Below the pieces are notes generated by a model. It was not told where the DNA came from, made no database searches, and saw only the letters and a list, made by a program, of their open reading frames with translations. The position numbers were made by a program, and so were the translations under genes. Source: Pedobacter sp. B4-66 (GTDB lineage: Bacteria > Bacteroidota > Bacteroidia > Sphingobacteriales > Sphingobacteriaceae). From it: a stretch of 64,000 nucleotides of DNA. The stretch is from assembly GCF_018492665.1 (NCBI RefSeq), contig NZ_JAFVME010000014.1, forward strand, positions 62,001-126,000. Direction: 5' to 3'. Shown piece by piece: positions 26,943 to 37,147 of the stretch; position 1 is the first letter of the stretch; every line of letters begins with the position of its first letter.

Positions 26943-29297
26943 TTAAAATCTACCGATTAATGAAATCCCATATGTTTTTGGATTACCCAAATGGGCAGCA
27001 CCGAAATCATAAACATAATCTACATATGTTTTATTGGTCAGGTTTCTTCCCCAAAAGAACACATCAAATCTTTTGTTAGTAACACCAACTTTAGCATTAA
27101 ACAAATGATAGCCCCTTTGCTCAAATCTGTTCTGAAGATCGAAAAATTGATCCCCAACAAATGCCCACTCACCACGTGCAATTAAATTCAGCTCATTAAG
27201 GCCTTCAATCTGATAGCTGTATTGCAAAGCAAACATTGAAGTTAAGTCAGGTGTAAAAACCTGCTTATTACCATCAAAATTTACAGTCTGCTTGTCTACT
27301 GGCAAGCTCAGCGATTTATATTTTGCATCAGTATAGCCGAAGTTATAATCAACACTTAATCCTTTAACTGGTTTGGCCGAAAGCTCAACTTCAATACCCT
27401 TACTACTTAATTTTCCGGCATTTCTGGTCACTGTTATTGCATCTGGCAAGACTAACACAGGGGTCTGCGCATCTGTTAACTTCACGTAAAAAGCGGCAAC
27501 ATTAATACTTAAACGCTGATTGAAAAAGGTGTTTTTAGATCCTACCTCTATATTATTACTGTACTCAGGTTTATAAGCAACCAAAGGTTTTATATCTGGA
27601 TCAGAAACCAATTGTGTAAGTCCACCAGCGCGGAAACCTCTGCTGTAAGTTGCATAAAGATTATGATCGGCTGTAAACGAGTAAGCAAGGCTCACTTTTG
27701 GTGATAATGCATTAAAATTAGCTTTACCAGTGGTATCTTTTGGAAAAATCATAGCATCCTCACCCGGCACCACTAACTCTCCTACTACACTTTGTTTTTT
27801 ATGCTCATAATCGAAACGCAAACCTGCCGTAGCCAATAACTGATCTGTAATAGCATAGGTAACTTGTCCATAAGCCGCTAATCCAAAGCTTTTACCTCTA
27901 TTAACACTAACACTCAAAAGATTTGGAACAGGTGCACCTACAGCTTCACCATCTTCGCCAAAAAACGTCCCCTGTTTTACAGGGTTATGTTGGTAAAACC
28001 CATACACACCACCTACCCACTTAAGCCTCGAATCTGATGATGAAGGCGAGCTGAATTTAAACTCTTGCGTTAAAACCTGTATTTTGTTCCAATCTTTACC
28101 GTAGTTGTTAATAACCGTGATACCATCTATCGGAGAGAAATCACCATCTATCGGCATATTATAATATCTATAATTAGACTGATATGCACTTTGCGAAGTA
28201 AAATTGAAATCCTCGCCAGCGTAATTTGCAGATAAAGACACATTAAACAGGTTGTCGAACATGGTGGTTAAAGCATTCTGATTTACTTTAAAAGGATTAC
28301 TTAATGCATCGCCAACAGAGGTTGCTAATGGAAAAGTCCCATCATTACGGTTCTCGTTATGTTTAACATTTAAAGTTAAAGCAAACTTTGAGCTGCCTTG
28401 AAATTTCAGGTAATAATTACCTAAGTATCCATGCAAACGGTCAAATTTAGAATTATTAAACTCATTGGTATAAAACCCACTTTGTCTATTAACCAAGCCT
28501 GCTGCACCAAAAAATAGCTTATCCTTAATTAATGCGGTTCTGATGCCTGCGCTGTAACGTTGCTGACCATAGTTACCAACATCAACACCTGCAAAACCGG
28601 TTGTATAATTTGTAGGTTGTTTGGTGATGATGTTAATTACACCGCCCATCGCATTTCTTCCGTATAGTGTACCCTGAGGACCACGCAATACTTCTATCCT
28701 TTCCACATCAAACAATGAAGCGATATAAGTATCCAAGCCAAACTGGTTTACACCATCAATATAAGTGGCTACCGCTGGATCGTAAGAAGTTGTACCAATC
28801 CCTCTGATGGAGGTTACATTTCTTCCGTCGCCGGGATTACTGCTATAAAGATTTGGAACGATAGCTGTTAAGTCTCTAGTATTCTGAATCCTGTAATTGC
28901 TAACTTTTGTTGATGATAAAACTGATATACTGGCAGGAATGTTCTGAACATTTTCTTCAGTTTTTTGTGCAGAAACAATCACTTCATCCAACCTCAAGTC
29001 AGCATCTTCTAAAGTAACATCAAGGTTCTTGTTGTAATCGGCTACGAGTTTATTTACCGCAGCATAACCTACAGCTGTAAATCTTAAGTTCAATTTACGC
29101 GAAGGAACATTCACAATTTCAAACGAACCCTTTAAATCTGTAACCGTACTTAGGTTTGTATTTAACACTTGTACCGTTACGGCAACAACAGGAACTCCTT
29201 TAGCGTCTTTAACTGTTCCTGAAATCTTATTTTGTTGTGCAGTCGCTGCAAAACAAATGAATATGCTTAAACACAAGCATGCTAGTATTTTGTTCAT
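26943..29297 (-). CDS. TonB-dependent receptor with N-terminal carboxypeptidase-like domain
   Basis: The 784-residue protein has a signal peptide (to FAATAQ), a carboxypeptidase-regulatory-like domain (about 24-105), a plug (ENVQNIPASISVLSS, then ERIEVLRGPQGTLYGRNAMGG) and a 22-strand-type barrel ending in YGISLIGRF. It is of the classical receptor type, not SusC, and has no SusD partner. Its gene lies 14 nt downstream of a cystathionine gamma-synthase-family enzyme, and a terminator follows, making a two-gene operon. That linkage suggests import of a sulfur-containing amino-acid derivative or a metal complex needed with it. The plug and barrel match receptors for siderophores, cobalamin and many small ligands, so the ligand remains open. 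Confidence 0.93.
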   Translation of the reverse strand: MNKILACLCLSIFICFAATAQQNKISGTVKDAKGVPVVAVTVQVLNTNLSTVTDLKGSFEIVNVPSRKLNLRFTAVGYAAVNKLVADYNKNLDVTLEDADLRLDEVIVSAQKTEENVQNIPASISVLSSTKVSNYRIQNTRDLTAIVPNLYSSNPGDGRNVTSIRGIGTTSYDPAVATYIDGVNQFGLDTYIASLFDVERIEVLRGPQGTLYGRNAMGGVINIITKQPTNYTTGFAGVDVGNYGQQRYSAGIRTALIKDKLFFGAAGLVNRQSGFYTNEFNNSKFDRLHGYLGNYYLKFQGSSKFALTLNVKHNENRNDGTFPLATSVGDALSNPFKVNQNALTTMFDNLFNVSLSANYAGEDFNFTSQSAYQSNYRYYNMPIDGDFSPIDGITVINNYGKDWNKIQVLTQEFKFSSPSSSDSRLKWVGGVYGFYQHNPVKQGTFFGEDGEAVGAPVPNLLSVSVNRGKSFGLAAYGQVTYAITDQLLATAGLRFDYEHKKQSVVGELVVPGEDAMIFPKDTTGKANFNALSPKVSLAYSFTADHNLYATYSRGFRAGGLTQLVSDPDIKPLVAYKPEYSNNIEVGSKNTFFNQRLSINVAAFYVKLTDAQTPVLVLPDAITVTRNAGKLSSKGIEVELSAKPVKGLSVDYNFGYTDAKYKSLSLPVDKQTVNFDGNKQVFTPDLTSMFALQYSYQIEGLNELNLIARGEWAFVGDQFFDLQNRFEQRGYHLFNAKVGVTNKRFDVFFWGRNLTNKTYVDYVYDFGAAHLGNPKTYGISLIGRF

Positions 29298-29311
29298 TAT
29301 ATATCAGCTTA

Positions 29312-30559
29312 TTAATTAGAAACAGCGGCAAAAGCAGCGCTGAAATCTCCAAGAAGGTCTTCAATATCTTCGATACCTACCGACAACCTCACCATAGAAT
29401 CAGGGATTCCCATTTCATCGCGTCTTTCCTTACCTAACTCAAAGAATATGGTATGAGCAACTGGAATGGCAAGTGTACGGGTATCACCAAGATTACTTGA
29501 TTTGATCACCAATTGAAGTTCATTCAAGAATTTAAAGCAATCGATACCATCAACAAGTGCGAAACTCATTAATCCGCCATAACGAAGGAATAAATCAGAA
29601 GCAAGCTCATGCTGAGGGTGGCTCTTCAATCCAGGGTAATAAACTTTGCTAATTAAAGGATGCTTATCAAGGAATTCGGCAAGTGCAGCAGCATTACTAC
29701 AAGCGCGCTCTAGCCTTAAAGCAATGGTTTCAGCACCTACAGAAATACTGTGTGCTGCTTCAGGGGCAAGTGTACCACCGCCATCACGTAGTCCTCTTTT
29801 TCTGATCTGCGTTAAACCTTGCATTTCCGGACGGATTTGCTCGCGGATTATTGGCGCAATGTTCGGGAAGTTAAGCCAGTTAAATAAGCCGGTATCAGTT
29901 ACACTTCCACCTAATGCATTACCATGACCGCCAATATATTTAGTTAAAGAGTTGATAACAAGGCTCGCCTTTACTGCAACCGGACGGAACAAATAAGGAG
30001 AGGTCATGGTGTTATCTACTACATAGATTAATTTTTTGTCCTCACAAAAATCACCTATAGCACCAAGATCTGCAACCTGAGTAGCAGGGTTTGCAATGGT
30101 TTCTACAAATACCATTTTAGTGTTTTCCTGATAGGCATTTTTAATATTCTGAACATCTGTTGCATCAACAAAAGAGATATCCAGACCCAAATCCATATAA
30201 GTCTGCATAATACTTCTGGTATTACCGAACAGATATGAACTGGCAATAATATGATCCCCTGCTTTCATTAAAGCAAGAATAGTTGAAGAAATAGCGGCCA
30301 TTCCGGTCGAAAAAGAGACAGATGCCAGGCCTTGTTCCATTTGAGTTACTTTGTGCTCAAGTGCGGTAGTAGTTGGGTTACCCTGACGAGAGTAAGCATA
30401 GCCCTTTGTTTTGTTTTGAAATACATTTACTAATCCCTGGACATCATCGTATCCCCAGGTTACTGCGTTATGAACAGGTTGATGTAATGCACCGAATTCT
30501 GGCTTCAAAAGACGGTCTGAATGAAGTATGGTAGTGGTAAATCCTTTTTTATTGCTCAT
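29312..30559 (-). CDS. Cystathionine gamma-synthase-family PLP enzyme
   Basis: The 415-residue cytoplasmic enzyme belongs to the Cys/Met metabolism PLP family (cystathionine gamma-synthase, O-acetylhomoserine sulfhydrylase, methionine gamma-lyase). Visible are the phosphate-binding YSRQGNPTTTALE, SFSTGMAAISS, VVDNTMTSPYLFRP with the PLP-nitrogen Asp, and the Schiff-base segment SLTKYIGGHGNALGG, in which Lys of SLTKY binds PLP. The REQIRPEMQGLTQIRKRGLRDGGG region is typical of the gamma-synthase subgroup. The exact reaction (gamma-replacement or gamma-elimination) cannot be fixed. It is the first gene of an operon with a TonB receptor. The 175-nt spacer upstream shows no SAM riboswitch. Confidence 0.92.
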   Translation of the reverse strand: MSNKKGFTTTILHSDRLLKPEFGALHQPVHNAVTWGYDDVQGLVNVFQNKTKGYAYSRQGNPTTTALEHKVTQMEQGLASVSFSTGMAAISSTILALMKAGDHIIASSYLFGNTRSIMQTYMDLGLDISFVDATDVQNIKNAYQENTKMVFVETIANPATQVADLGAIGDFCEDKKLIYVVDNTMTSPYLFRPVAVKASLVINSLTKYIGGHGNALGGSVTDTGLFNWLNFPNIAPIIREQIRPEMQGLTQIRKRGLRDGGGTLAPEAAHSISVGAETIALRLERACSNAAALAEFLDKHPLISKVYYPGLKSHPQHELASDLFLRYGGLMSFALVDGIDCFKFLNELQLVIKSSNLGDTRTLAIPVAHTIFFELGKERRDEMGIPDSMVRLSVGIEDIEDLLGDFSAAFAAVSN

Positions 30560-30734
30560 TTAAACTTAAATTATTCAAGAAAACAAACTTCCATCTTTTA
30601 TTTTAAAAAAAAGACGTTTTACGTAGGAAATTCTGCAATCGGCTCAAAAAAACTACTACTAACAAATAACATATAAGTCCTTTACCAGTCTATTTACAGA
30701 ATGGTTACTTTTACCTCTAAATCTAAAAATAACA

Positions 30735-33713
30735 ATGAAACCATCTTTAGTAGTCATTTTCATCTTATTCCTATTTACAGGAGTTAGCGCTCAACAAATC
30801 AAATATGGTATCGCAAACGACAGTTGGAACCCGGATTCTTTAGGGAACCACAGGGCTGTCCTAACGGTAGGTGGAGCAGGGAATGTAGCCAAGGCAACTA
30901 TCGAATGGAGACGGAGAGATACCCATCCAGAGCTTAAGGACATCTGGGTTGTTGATGCCAAAACAAACAGCAAAATCGCAAACGTAAAAGCTCTAAACAT
31001 TAACAGAGAACAAGGCACAGTTTATTTTGAGCCAACATCAGGCCCGGGCACCTATTACCTTTACTACATGCCTTACCAGGTAGAAGGTCGTTCGAATTAC
31101 CCAAATGCGGAGTATAGAAAAGCAACAGTTAGTCAGTGGCCAAAATCGACAGTTAATGCTATCCCGGCTAAGCTTGTACGCATAGAGGCCATTAATGCCA
31201 TGAGCAGTTTTTACCCTATGGAAGTGATTGCCACTGCAGCAGAAACTAAGGCCCTGATTAAACAACATCCTCAAAAGGACTATTTCGTTTTTACAGAAGA
31301 CAGGCTTAATCCTATAAAGATGCAGAACGATCTGCCACAACAATGGATTACCAAAGGGCTTAAAAACAACTTCTCAGGAACTGCTTCAAAAGGAGAAAAC
31401 TACACCTATCAGCTTGGCATATACCCGGTTAAAAAAGACTTAAGTGATGTTAAAGTTGTTTTTAGCGATCTAAAAAGTAAAACAGGCAAAGCCATTTCTG
31501 CAAAAGCATTTTCTTGCTTAAACACCGATGGCGTTAACTGGGATGGCAGTCCATTACATAAAACAGTAAACGTAGCCAAGAACAAAGTTCAGGCGCTGTG
31601 GATACTTGCAGATATTCCAAAAGACATTAATGCAGGTACATATACAGGTACGGTGACCACTACTACCAAAGGATCGGCCAGTACAACCATTCAAATTTCA
31701 TTAACGGTAAACAACACAGTTTTAGCTGACGGAGGTATAAATGAACCTCAAAAACAAACTCGCTTAAAGTGGTTAAACTCCACCATGGCAGAGAAAAACG
31801 AGGTTATCGCACCTTACATCCCTCTGGTTATAAAAGATAAAACCATTGCTTTACTAGGCCGACAGTTTACTATAAATCAGGATGGTTTACCTGCTCAGAT
31901 CCAAACCTTTTTTACGCCAGAAATGACTGAACTATCTGCTACGCCTAAAAACATCCTAGTAGAACCGGTTCATTTTCATGTAACCAGATCAAACCATAAA
32001 GACATCAAGTTTAATACTCCCGAAATTGCCTTTACAGATAAACAAGCTGGTATTGCAAAATGGACTGCAAAAAGCACATCTGATAGTTTAAATATGGAGG
32101 TAAATGCGGCTCTTGAGTTTGATGGTTTTGTATCCTACACCGTTAAGTTCATCGCCGTAAATGATATAAAACTAGACAATATCAGTCTGCACTTTCCTTT
32201 CAGCCCTCAGGCTGCAAAATACATGATGGGCCTTGGTCAAAAAGGCGGTTACAGACCAGATTCTTTGAACTGGAAATGGGACGTGGCCAACAAAAACCAA
32301 GATGGCGCATGGATTGGTGATGTGAATGCAGGTGTGCAATATTCATTAAGAGACAACCACTATGTCCGTCCTTTAAATACCAACTTCTACTTACAGAAGC
32401 CATTATTATTGCCAACATCGTGGGGTAACTATGGTAAAGGCGGTATTAAAATCGCTAAAAAAGGACAGTCTATATTGGCCGACAACTACAGCGGAGAACG
32501 CCTAATGAAAAAAGGCGACACCTTATATTACAACTTCACGTTGTTGATTACCCCTTTCCATCCTATCAATACTGATTTCCAGTGGAGCAACCGCTTTTAT
32601 CACAAGTACAACAACCTGGATACCATTAAAGCAACAGGTGCAACACTAATAAATATACACCACGCCACCCCTATTAACCCATTCATCAACTACCCATTCA
32701 TTGCCCATAAGGAAATGAAAAGCTATATTGACGAAGCGCATTCAAAAGGGCTTAAGGTAAAAATATACAATACTGTTCGCGAATTATCTAACAGCGCTTA
32801 CGAAACATTCCCATTGCGCAGCTTAGGTCACGAGATTTACTCGCCAGGAAAAGGTGGCGGTTATTCATGGTTGCAAGAACACCTTGGCGACGATTACATC
32901 GCGGCATGGTATGTTCCGGAAATTAAAGATGCAGCCGTAGTGAATAGTGGAATGAGCCGCTGGCATAACTACTACGTTGAAGGCATGAACTGGTTGGTTA
33001 ATAACGTTGGCATCGATGGCCTATACCTTGATGATGTTGCCTTCGACAGAACAACCATGAAACGCGTAAAAAGTGTGCTTACTCAAAATGGGCACCCAGG
33101 CATTATTGACCTTCACTCGGCAAACCAGTACAACAAAAGCGATGGTTTTAACAACAGTGCAAACCTGTACATGGAGCATTTCCCTTACCTAAACCGCTTG
33201 TGGTTTGGAGAGTATTTCGACTACGAGAAAAGCAGTCCTGATTTCTTTTTAACAGAATCATCGGGCATACCTTTCGGTTTAATGGGCGAAATGCTACAGG
33301 ACGGCGGTAACGCATGGCGAGGAATGGTTTATGGCATGACTAACCGTATGCCATGGAGCGACGGCGCAGATCCGCGTGCAATATGGAAAGCTTGGGATGA
33401 CTTTGGTATGCAAGGCACTAAAATGATCGGCTATTGGGTAGAAAACAATCCTGTTAAAACCAATAACCCAGATGTAATTGCCACCATTTACAAGAAAGAC
33501 AACAGTGTACTAATAGCGCTTGCAAGTTGGGCTAAAGAAGATACCAAAATAAAACTAAACATAGATTGGAAAGCATTAGGAATTGATCCTGCAAAGGCAA
33601 CGATTACTGCTCCTGAGGTTAAAAACTTTCAACCCACTAGAACCTTTTCGGCAACCGACGAAATACTGGTTACAAAAAACAAAGGCTGGATCATTGTTGT
33701 TAAACAAAATTAA
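30735..33713 (+). CDS. Large exported glycoside-hydrolase-like protein (DUF6067 type)
   Basis: The 992-residue protein begins with a signal peptide (MKPSLVVIFILFLFTGVSAQ). After about 600 residues of beta-rich domains comes a TIM-barrel-like region with LKVKIYNTVRELSN, WLVNNVGIDGLYLDDVAFDR and FWLTE-like FFLTESSGIP. The acidic LYLDDVAFD sits where glycosidase acids are found in the GH13/GH36-like and DUF6067 groups. A short beta-domain ends the protein. I place it with the DUF6067 / GH123-related putative glycosidases, but the substrate is unknown. It is divergent from the cystathionine gamma-synthase gene and followed by tspO 32 nt later. Confidence 0.75.
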   Translation: MKPSLVVIFILFLFTGVSAQQIKYGIANDSWNPDSLGNHRAVLTVGGAGNVAKATIEWRRRDTHPELKDIWVVDAKTNSKIANVKALNINREQGTVYFEPTSGPGTYYLYYMPYQVEGRSNYPNAEYRKATVSQWPKSTVNAIPAKLVRIEAINAMSSFYPMEVIATAAETKALIKQHPQKDYFVFTEDRLNPIKMQNDLPQQWITKGLKNNFSGTASKGENYTYQLGIYPVKKDLSDVKVVFSDLKSKTGKAISAKAFSCLNTDGVNWDGSPLHKTVNVAKNKVQALWILADIPKDINAGTYTGTVTTTTKGSASTTIQISLTVNNTVLADGGINEPQKQTRLKWLNSTMAEKNEVIAPYIPLVIKDKTIALLGRQFTINQDGLPAQIQTFFTPEMTELSATPKNILVEPVHFHVTRSNHKDIKFNTPEIAFTDKQAGIAKWTAKSTSDSLNMEVNAALEFDGFVSYTVKFIAVNDIKLDNISLHFPFSPQAAKYMMGLGQKGGYRPDSLNWKWDVANKNQDGAWIGDVNAGVQYSLRDNHYVRPLNTNFYLQKPLLLPTSWGNYGKGGIKIAKKGQSILADNYSGERLMKKGDTLYYNFTLLITPFHPINTDFQWSNRFYHKYNNLDTIKATGATLINIHHATPINPFINYPFIAHKEMKSYIDEAHSKGLKVKIYNTVRELSNSAYETFPLRSLGHEIYSPGKGGGYSWLQEHLGDDYIAAWYVPEIKDAAVVNSGMSRWHNYYVEGMNWLVNNVGIDGLYLDDVAFDRTTMKRVKSVLTQNGHPGIIDLHSANQYNKSDGFNNSANLYMEHFPYLNRLWFGEYFDYEKSSPDFFLTESSGIPFGLMGEMLQDGGNAWRGMVYGMTNRMPWSDGADPRAIWKAWDDFGMQGTKMIGYWVENNPVKTNNPDVIATIYKKDNSVLIALASWAKEDTKIKLNIDWKALGIDPAKATITAPEVKNFQPTRTFSATDEILVTKNKGWIIVVKQN

Positions 33714-33745
33714 CTTGTAACATTGCACACAAATTGTACAGAAAC

Positions 33746-34219
33746 ATGAGATTTAAACCATTCGCCTTTATTATTAATATCGCTATTCCTTTAGCAATCG
33801 GTGCTATCGGCGCATGGTTTACAGCTCAATCTGTAAAAACCTGGTATGTAACATTAGCCAAGCCCTCTTTTAATCCACCAAACTGGCTATTTCCTCCGGT
33901 ATGGACTACCCTTTTCATTCTAATGGGAATTTCGGCCTATTTGGTTTGGCTAAAAAGAAAGGAAGTTGAGCATTTCCCACGTACCATTGCATTATACTTT
34001 ATACAGCTTATTTTAAATTTAATGTGGTCGTTCCTGTTCTTTTATGCACATGAACTCGGCATTGCACTTATTGAAGTTGTAGCCCTTCTTACTGCAATCA
34101 TTATAAATGCCAGAGTATTCTATAAAATTGATAAAACTGCAGGCTTGTTATTCATTCCATATATTTTATGGGTTAGTTTCGCTACACTTTTAACCTACAG
34201 CATATTCTCGTTAAACTGA
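33746..34219 (+). CDS. tspO: TspO/MBR-family membrane protein
   Basis: The ATG at 33746 is preferred; four extra codons would require a TTG start. The 157-residue product has five transmembrane helices and TspO signatures: WYVTLAKPSFNPPNWLFPPV, PVWTTLFILMGISAYLVW and LNLMWSFLFFYAHELGIAL. TspO proteins bind porphyrins and cholesterol-like ligands and have been linked to tetrapyrrole and oxidative-stress regulation; the precise role in Bacteroidota is unclear. Length is normal. Confidence 0.95.
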   Translation: MRFKPFAFIINIAIPLAIGAIGAWFTAQSVKTWYVTLAKPSFNPPNWLFPPVWTTLFILMGISAYLVWLKRKEVEHFPRTIALYFIQLILNLMWSFLFFYAHELGIALIEVVALLTAIIINARVFYKIDKTAGLLFIPYILWVSFATLLTYSIFSLN

Positions 34220-34265
34220 TAATAAGATCGGCATTATGAAATAAAACTCTTATTTTTAGAATGCT

Positions 34266-36611
34266 ATGCTTATAAAAAGATTACTCTTACTGATTCTATT
34301 TATAGGTGCATTAAATGTAAATGCGCAAAAAGTAGGCTTAGTATTAAGTGGTGGTGGTGCAAAAGGACTAGCCCATATCGGGATATTAAAAGCACTCGAA
34401 GAAAACAACATTCCGATAGATTACATTACCGGAACCTCTATGGGGGGAATTGTTGGTGCCATGTATGCTGCAGGCTATTCGCCCACACAAATAGAAAAAA
34501 TAGCATTAAGCAGCGATTTTCAAGATTGGGTAACCGGAAAATACAACAGCGATTACACCTTTTTCTTTCAAAAGAAAAGCATTAACCCTTCGGTAATTAC
34601 CGCCAAGCTTTCTGTAGATTCTAACTTAAGGATAAATTTCAGGTCTAATCTGGTTAATGATATCCCATTAAATTTTGCACTGTTAGAACTGTTTTCACAG
34701 GCATCGGCTATAGCTAAAGACAACTTCGACAATCTGTTTGTCCCATACCGTTGCATGGTTTCTGATGTGTTATCGCAAAACAGCATTACCGTAAAAAAAG
34801 GCAGTTTAACCGAAGCCGTAAGAGCCACGATGACTGTCCCACTTATTTACCGACCAATAAAACTAGACGACAAATACGTATTTGATGGTGGTTTGTACAA
34901 CAACTTCCCAGCCGATGTAATGAAGGAGAGTTTTAATCCTGACATCATCATTGGCTCTAACGTATCCTCAAAAAACTTTAATGAATATCCTAAAAATAAT
35001 GATGAGCGTTTAATGAATCGCCTCATGGTTTTCATGTTCCTATCTAAATCAGATTCTACGCTTATTGGCCCCAATGGCATTTACATTCAGCCAAATCTAA
35101 GGGGATATTCTGTAACCAATTTTAATCCTGTAGCAGCACTAATAAAACAAGGTTACGATGCAACAATGGCTGACATGGAGCAGATCAAGAAAAAGATAAG
35201 CCGCAGGGTAACCACCGGAGATCTGATGATTAAAAGAACTCAGTTCAATAATAAAAAACCTAACCTTGTTTTTAGTAGTATCACCGTTTCAGGCGTAAAT
35301 GACCAACAGAAAAAATATATCGAACGTCTTTTTAAAAGAGACCAAAATACTTTTAACCTTGAAGACATTAAACAAGGCTATTATAAACTGGTTGCCGACG
35401 AAACCTTTGAAACTATTTACCCCAAAATAACCTATAACCCAATATCCGACAGTTACAACTTTGAAATTGTAGCCAAACCTCAAAAGAGCTTTAAAATAGA
35501 TTTCGGTGGAAATATAGCTTCAAGACCAATCAGCAATGTGTTTTTAGGTATGCAGTACAATTACCTGGACCGGAAATCGTATACCTTCGGCACAAACCTA
35601 TATTCCGGACGTTTTTACGAGTCGTTGCAAGTTAGTGGCAGAGTCGATTTCCCATCAAGGCTCCCCTTGTTCCTTGCCATGGAAATGACTTATAATCACT
35701 TCGATTATTACAAAACCAGTTCCATTTTTATCGAAAACCCTCATCCTACTTATATTGAGCAAACAGACAGAAAAGTAGATTTAAAGATTGGTTTTCCACT
35801 AAACCGCAATGCCAAGGTAACGCTGAGCACCTCGTTTATTAACAATTACGATGGATATAGTCCGAACAATACATTTGAGGTCGGCAATCGGTTAGATAAA
35901 ACCATATTTAATGCATCCAAATCTACGTTTGCTTTTGAACAGTATACTTTTAATCGCAAGCAATACGCCAGCAAAGGGCGTAACTTTTTATTAAGCCTTA
36001 ATTATTTTGCAGGTAGAGAGAGCTTTACCCCCGGCAATATTACGGATAGCGACTTTACCGATGGCAACCTTATATCCCCTGTGTTTACAGCCGACAAAAC
36101 TAAGGTCGATAGGAAATACAGGCAATGGTTTAACTTAAAAGTTAGCGATGAGAACTACTTCCTTACTAAACCTAAATACTCTTTAGCTTACCTATTAGAA
36201 GCTGTAATTTCCAACCAGCCATTGTTTTCAAACTATTACTCAACCATACTTGCGTCTCCTGCATTTTATCCACTTCAGGACAGCAGATCGGTATTTTTAG
36301 AGAACTTCAGGGCCACAAGTTACTTTGCAGGCGGCATCAAAAATGTATACAGCATTAAAAGAAACCTTGATTTAAGGGTTGAAGGCTATGTATTTTTGCC
36401 GTACCAGAAGTTTGAAAAAATAGGTTTCCAGGCAGTGGACCGCATGAAACCGCTTACCAGATGGCAATATGCCGCTACTGCAGGCCTGGTATACCACACC
36501 CCTGTTGGCCCAATAAGCCTTAGTTACAATTTATACGACGATCCAATAAAAAGAAACGGGGTTTTACTACATTTGGGGTATCTGATTTACAATAAACGAT
36601 CTATAGAATGA
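34266..36611 (+). CDS. Patatin-like phospholipase fused to a surface-antigen beta-barrel
   Basis: The 781-residue protein has a signal peptide, then a patatin domain (about 22-220) with the oxyanion loop LSGGGAKGLAHIG, the nucleophile GTSMGG and the Asp-Gly-Gly motif FDGGLYNN of the Ser-Asp dyad. A POTRA-like segment (about 330-405) precedes a C-terminal 16-strand Omp85-type barrel ending in LLHLGYLIYNKRSIE. This is the type Vd/PlpD architecture seen in many Bacteroidota, where a lipase is delivered through or tethered to its own barrel. Its stop overlaps the start of the next gene by 4 nt. Confidence 0.93.
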   Translation: MLIKRLLLLILFIGALNVNAQKVGLVLSGGGAKGLAHIGILKALEENNIPIDYITGTSMGGIVGAMYAAGYSPTQIEKIALSSDFQDWVTGKYNSDYTFFFQKKSINPSVITAKLSVDSNLRINFRSNLVNDIPLNFALLELFSQASAIAKDNFDNLFVPYRCMVSDVLSQNSITVKKGSLTEAVRATMTVPLIYRPIKLDDKYVFDGGLYNNFPADVMKESFNPDIIIGSNVSSKNFNEYPKNNDERLMNRLMVFMFLSKSDSTLIGPNGIYIQPNLRGYSVTNFNPVAALIKQGYDATMADMEQIKKKISRRVTTGDLMIKRTQFNNKKPNLVFSSITVSGVNDQQKKYIERLFKRDQNTFNLEDIKQGYYKLVADETFETIYPKITYNPISDSYNFEIVAKPQKSFKIDFGGNIASRPISNVFLGMQYNYLDRKSYTFGTNLYSGRFYESLQVSGRVDFPSRLPLFLAMEMTYNHFDYYKTSSIFIENPHPTYIEQTDRKVDLKIGFPLNRNAKVTLSTSFINNYDGYSPNNTFEVGNRLDKTIFNASKSTFAFEQYTFNRKQYASKGRNFLLSLNYFAGRESFTPGNITDSDFTDGNLISPVFTADKTKVDRKYRQWFNLKVSDENYFLTKPKYSLAYLLEAVISNQPLFSNYYSTILASPAFYPLQDSRSVFLENFRATSYFAGGIKNVYSIKRNLDLRVEGYVFLPYQKFEKIGFQAVDRMKPLTRWQYAATAGLVYHTPVGPISLSYNLYDDPIKRNGVLLHLGYLIYNKRSIE

Positions 36612-37138
36612 GAAGAGTATATCTGTTGGTTTTGCTGTTAGTAATATCTGTTTCGGGCTTCGCTCAAAATTCAGACATCAATAACTTTCTTGTTAAAGAA
36701 AGCCTGCTTAAGAACAGCAAACTTGCCATTATAGCGGCCGACTCTTTAGATGTTCCAATAGAAAAAATCAATGGCACTTACACCTTTACAGTGAGTGGTT
36801 TTACGCAAGAGATTAAATTTAACGGTGGTGTTGGTGTGCTTCCATTACAATTGGAGAAATCTGCCTTTGTATACATTAAACATCAAAACGATAAAGGCAC
36901 ACACAGCAAGCTGCTGTATGTTTATAAAAAGGATGGCACCTTAACTCCTTATGTGATTAACAGCATGTGGCTTGTATTGTTCCCTGCCCTGATTGTCTTT
37001 TTAGCCTTTGCATTCAGAAAATTCATTATAGCCGCTGTGATTATCCTATTAATCTTTATCTATTTTAACCATAGCAATGGCTTAAACCTCTCAACTTTCT
37101 TCGAAACTATATTTGATGGCTTAAAGCGATTGTTTTAA
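36608..37138 (+). CDS. Small exported membrane protein of unknown function
   Basis: The 176-residue protein has a signal peptide (MRRVYLLVLLLVISVSGFAQ), a beta-rich domain of about 95 residues and two closely spaced hydrophobic helices near 118-160 (WLVLFPALIVFLAFAF, then IIAAVIILLIFIYF). Its start overlaps the stop of the patatin/barrel gene by 4 nt (ATGA), implying translational coupling and possibly a role in assembly or anchoring of that protein. I do not recognise a family. Confidence 0.75.
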   Translation: MRRVYLLVLLLVISVSGFAQNSDINNFLVKESLLKNSKLAIIAADSLDVPIEKINGTYTFTVSGFTQEIKFNGGVGVLPLQLEKSAFVYIKHQNDKGTHSKLLYVYKKDGTLTPYVINSMWLVLFPALIVFLAFAFRKFIIAAVIILLIFIYFNHSNGLNLSTFFETIFDGLKRLF

Positions 37139-37147
37139 TCAGAGGAC

